Origin: Nemertoderma westbladi
Taxonomy: Eukaryota > Xenacoelomorpha > Nemertodermatida > Nemertodermatidae
Assembly: GCA_032718475.1 (NCBI GenBank)
Contig: JAUCBJ010001276.1
Span: forward strand, 1-29,199
DNA length: 29,199 nt
Direction of reading: 5' to 3'
The position numbers were made by a program, and so were the translations under genes. Below, piece after piece: positions 27,454 to 29,199 of the stretch (position 1 is the stretch's first letter; every line of letters starts with the position of its first letter). The notes below the pieces were generated by a model. That model searched no databases and was not told the DNA's origin. It was given only the letters and a program-made list of their open reading frames with translations.

Positions 27454-28195
27454 ATGGATACTTTTGAAAAAGTATATTTTATAAGAAAGATAGTGAGGGG
27501 GGTAGGAGATATGGCAGCGGCTGAGGGGGAGAAGAAGAGGAACTTGAGAAAAAGATTAAGAGGAGACTTATAATGTCAACTACAGATGAGAGGGTAGTGG
27601 GTTCGAAAAGAAGGAACATCAGTCATACCACCCACCACACCCGAGGACAGCGGCCCACTTCTAAGAGAGAGGGGCCAGCTCTATCTCAATTTCGGTTATC
27701 TCAAAATTGGTATCGAAATGGGCAAGTGTCACTGGAGAAGGGGCGTTGTTCTTGACGAACAACAGAGGAAATATAAAGGGTTTCATTAGCAATGATTCAG
27801 GGTTTGAGGATATGTTTTCGAAGTTAAAATTAGGAGGCTTTGTGTCCCTTGAGACCAACGAGACTCCACCTACCCCAACCCCACCATCATCGCAAAAGCG
27901 TCCTACAGGTATAATTCCATCCCCATCAAAGCGATCTATAAGTATGGTAAGTCGAGGGCTTTTGACAAAGAATCGCTGTAGATTGTGTGGACGACTACAC
28001 AACTCGCCAGAGGATCGCCAATTCGACAGCCCATGGGTTGGCTGTGAGAACCGCAGTTGCCGTTATTGGGTGCATGTGAAGTGCAGTGCACTGGGTTTTA
28101 TTCAATGACTGAAACTAGTGCAGAGACTGAAACTTTCTACTGCAGTTCCCACATGCCGAAATCGACTGGTACTGGTACCAGGTATAAAAGGGTTG
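27454..28195 (+). pseudogene. PHD-finger gene fragment, frameshifted
   Basis: Three overlapping frames. A 39-codon basic ORF runs from ATG 27454 to a TAA at 27571, whose last A starts the next ATG (TAATG). A second runs from 27573 to 27755. A third, about 27690-28108, has a Pro/Ser/Thr-rich linker and then the first part of a zinc finger: CRLCG, WVGCENRSC and YWVHVKC. The frame is lost near 28102; the next frame continues with ETFYCSSH and a Lys-rich end at a TAA. Spacing C-x2-C, C-x4-C-x4-H-x2-C and C-x2-H fits a PHD-type finger with a final His. Such fingers bind histone tails in chromatin proteins, and also occur at the C-terminus of invertebrate transposases. A polyadenylation signal AATAAA follows at 28369. 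It could be a real gene with introns or a sequencing indel. Confidence 0.5.
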
Positions 28196-28440
28196 GTAAA
28201 AAGAAGAATTAAGTAGAGTATGCCTAGTTGGGTCCGTGCAGTTGGTTAATAACTGGTTAATAACAGTTGGTTAATAAACTTGTTGTACAGTATATTGAAT
28301 GAAGATTTATAACTTGTTGTAGATTTTGTAGATCTATAACTTGTTGTATACTGTACAGTAGTACATTGAATAAAGATTTATAACTAGTAACCTATTTGAT
28401 TCATTCATTCATAATTATATTTTGAATACTCAACTAAGTC
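28196..28440. other. Short repeats and AATAAA signals downstream of the PHD fragment
   Basis: GGTTAATAAC occurs three times in tandem (about 28243-28278, the last as GGTTAATAAAC). A block of type TATTGAATRAAGATTTATAAC occurs twice (about 28290 and 28362), the second holding AATAAA (28369-28374). It may be the 3' UTR of the PHD fragment. Confidence 0.45.
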
Positions 28441-28469
28441 ACATGCAGTCAAAGGTCATATCACACTGA

Positions 28470-29027
28470 TCACAATGGATCAGTAATCCATATCCGACAT
28501 ATCTTCTTCTGTAGTACAACTCCAGGAACTCCAGGAGTAACTCCAGGATTCACTTCTATTAGTTCGTCAAGGAGATCAAGATAATCTTCCTTTTTCTTGC
28601 ACTGCCTAAATTTGTTAAGTAACTGGTCCGAACTAGAAATCTCCATATATTCAGTTATTTTATTTTTTAGCTGCAGTACTGTATAACTCTGCGCTTCTAT
28701 CATATTACGTTCATCAACTTCAGTAATTGGAAGTGGGTTAACTGAAAGTACAGTGGTGTTTGAGGATTGTCTAACAGCAAGAAGATCAGACTTATACCGT
28801 TCCAGTCCCAGACTAAAAATACTTGATACATTACGAGAAAGGGTGCTGGAGTGTCCAATTGGATTATCCAAAAAATCATTGGTGTTTAGTATATCACATT
28901 CTCTGAGCTCGTTCCTCCATCTCAACAGCAGTTCGTTTGCTTCTTTGTGTGCCTCTTCAGACATTGTTGCATGTGTGGCCAAAATCGGATCAGTAATTGG
29001 TAGCTCTGCAAATGTATTCTCTCTCAG
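28470..29027 (-). CDS. Unrecognised terminal exon with clear splice acceptor
   Basis: On the minus strand a strong acceptor (TAATTTATATTTTCAG) ends at 29028. The in-phase frame that follows is open for 185 codons. It starts LRENTFAELPITDPILATHA, is charged and helical (EEAHKEANELLLRWRNELRE, and further on LNKFRQCKKKEDYLDLLDEL), and ends with a short PGVTPGVPGV repeat. No domain recognised and no signal or membrane segment. The helix-rich, soluble composition suggests a cytoplasmic or nuclear protein. Near the end, the 9-base repeat CCTGGAGTT could have shifted the frame; another frame gives an acidic end (TTEEDMSDMDY). Either a host gene exon or the end of a transposon protein. Confidence 0.5.
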   Translation of the reverse strand: MRENTFAELPITDPILATHATMSEEAHKEANELLLRWRNELRECDILNTNDFLDNPIGHSSTLSRNVSSIFSLGLERYKSDLLAVRQSSNTTVLSVNPLPITEVDERNMIEAQSYTVLQLKNKITEYMEISSSDQLLNKFRQCKKKEDYLDLLDELIEVNPGVTPGVPGVVLQKKICRIWITDPL

Positions 29028-29199
29028 CTGAAAATATAAATTAAATTTTTTACTTTGCTTACGGTTATAGAAATATTTAAAAATTAAAAATAAAACTGTA
29101 ACTGTTCTATTGAGTTTCGTTTATTGTTTTGGTTAGAATTACATGCCACTGTAACCTGCAACTTTCAATTAATTATACATCGAGGCGGGATAGTAATTT
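29028..29199 (-). other. Putative intron, left part
   Basis: AT-rich DNA upstream of the acceptor on the minus strand, with a T-rich tract next to it. No coding seen to the window end. Confidence 0.4.

Noticed and set aside
27661-28002. 113-codon minus-strand ORF
   Set aside because: Antisense shadow of the PHD-finger fragment, which has recognisable zinc-ligand spacing.

Overview
The window is eukaryotic, almost certainly from an aquatic invertebrate animal. It is AT-rich and largely intergenic. It holds several families of LTR and non-LTR retrotransposons, short tandem repeats, splice-acceptor-like junctions and eight long poly(G)/poly(C) runs. There are no operons, Shine-Dalgarno sites or bacterial genes. 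The species cannot be fixed from this sequence. Most of what can be read is transposable-element (TE) DNA in different stages of decay.

Regions from left to right: (1) 1-5990, minus strand: a decayed BEL/Pao LTR retrotransposon, cut by the window edge inside its reverse transcriptase (RT). It shows an unusually long coding region upstream of gag, gag (DUF1759-like), zinc knuckles, an aspartic protease, the linker and RT, with several frameshifts and stops. (2) 5991-9400: AT-rich DNA with a 28-bp minisatellite and a GC-rich hairpin. (3) 9423-9619, plus strand: a likely terminal exon of a rhodopsin-type GPCR, with a tRNA-derived SINE-like element over its stop codon. (4) 10200-11310: a ~161-bp tandem/inverted repeat, then copy 1 of a dispersed stem-loop repeat. 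(5) 11335-15093, plus strand: a nearly intact APE-RT non-LTR retrotransposon (RTE-like) with a hairpin-rich 5' UTR, lying between two poly(G) runs. (6) 15690-16450, minus strand: a broken gene with 12-residue repeats, an acidic tail and a PHD-like finger, resembling the C-terminus of pogo/Tigger-type transposases. (7) 16850-17185: a 51-bp higher-order AT repeat. (8) 18955-19830, plus strand: a second BEL/Pao fragment. (9) 21458-25436: two more, very similar copies of the LINE. One (minus strand) is truncated at both ends and fused in frame to a retroviral-type integrase fragment; the other (plus strand) is 5'-truncated. Two 225-bp direct repeats, about 99% identical, lie around the latter. (10) 26047-26950: copy 2 of the stem-loop repeat followed by a gag-like ORF, perhaps the start of an LTR element. 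(11) 26958-27313: a MITE-like element with CArG boxes. (12) 27454-28195, plus strand: a frameshifted PHD-finger gene fragment. (13) 28470-29027, minus strand: an unrecognised terminal exon with a good splice acceptor.

The clearest biological theme is recent activity of one LINE family (three copies with few differences, one full length) among older LTR-element wreckage. Mosaic products include an RT-integrase chimeric reading frame. I see no sign of a novel defence or metabolic system. The most unusual items are the chimeric ORF, the covarying hairpins in the LINE 5' UTR and in the dispersed repeat, and the poly(G) runs at element edges.
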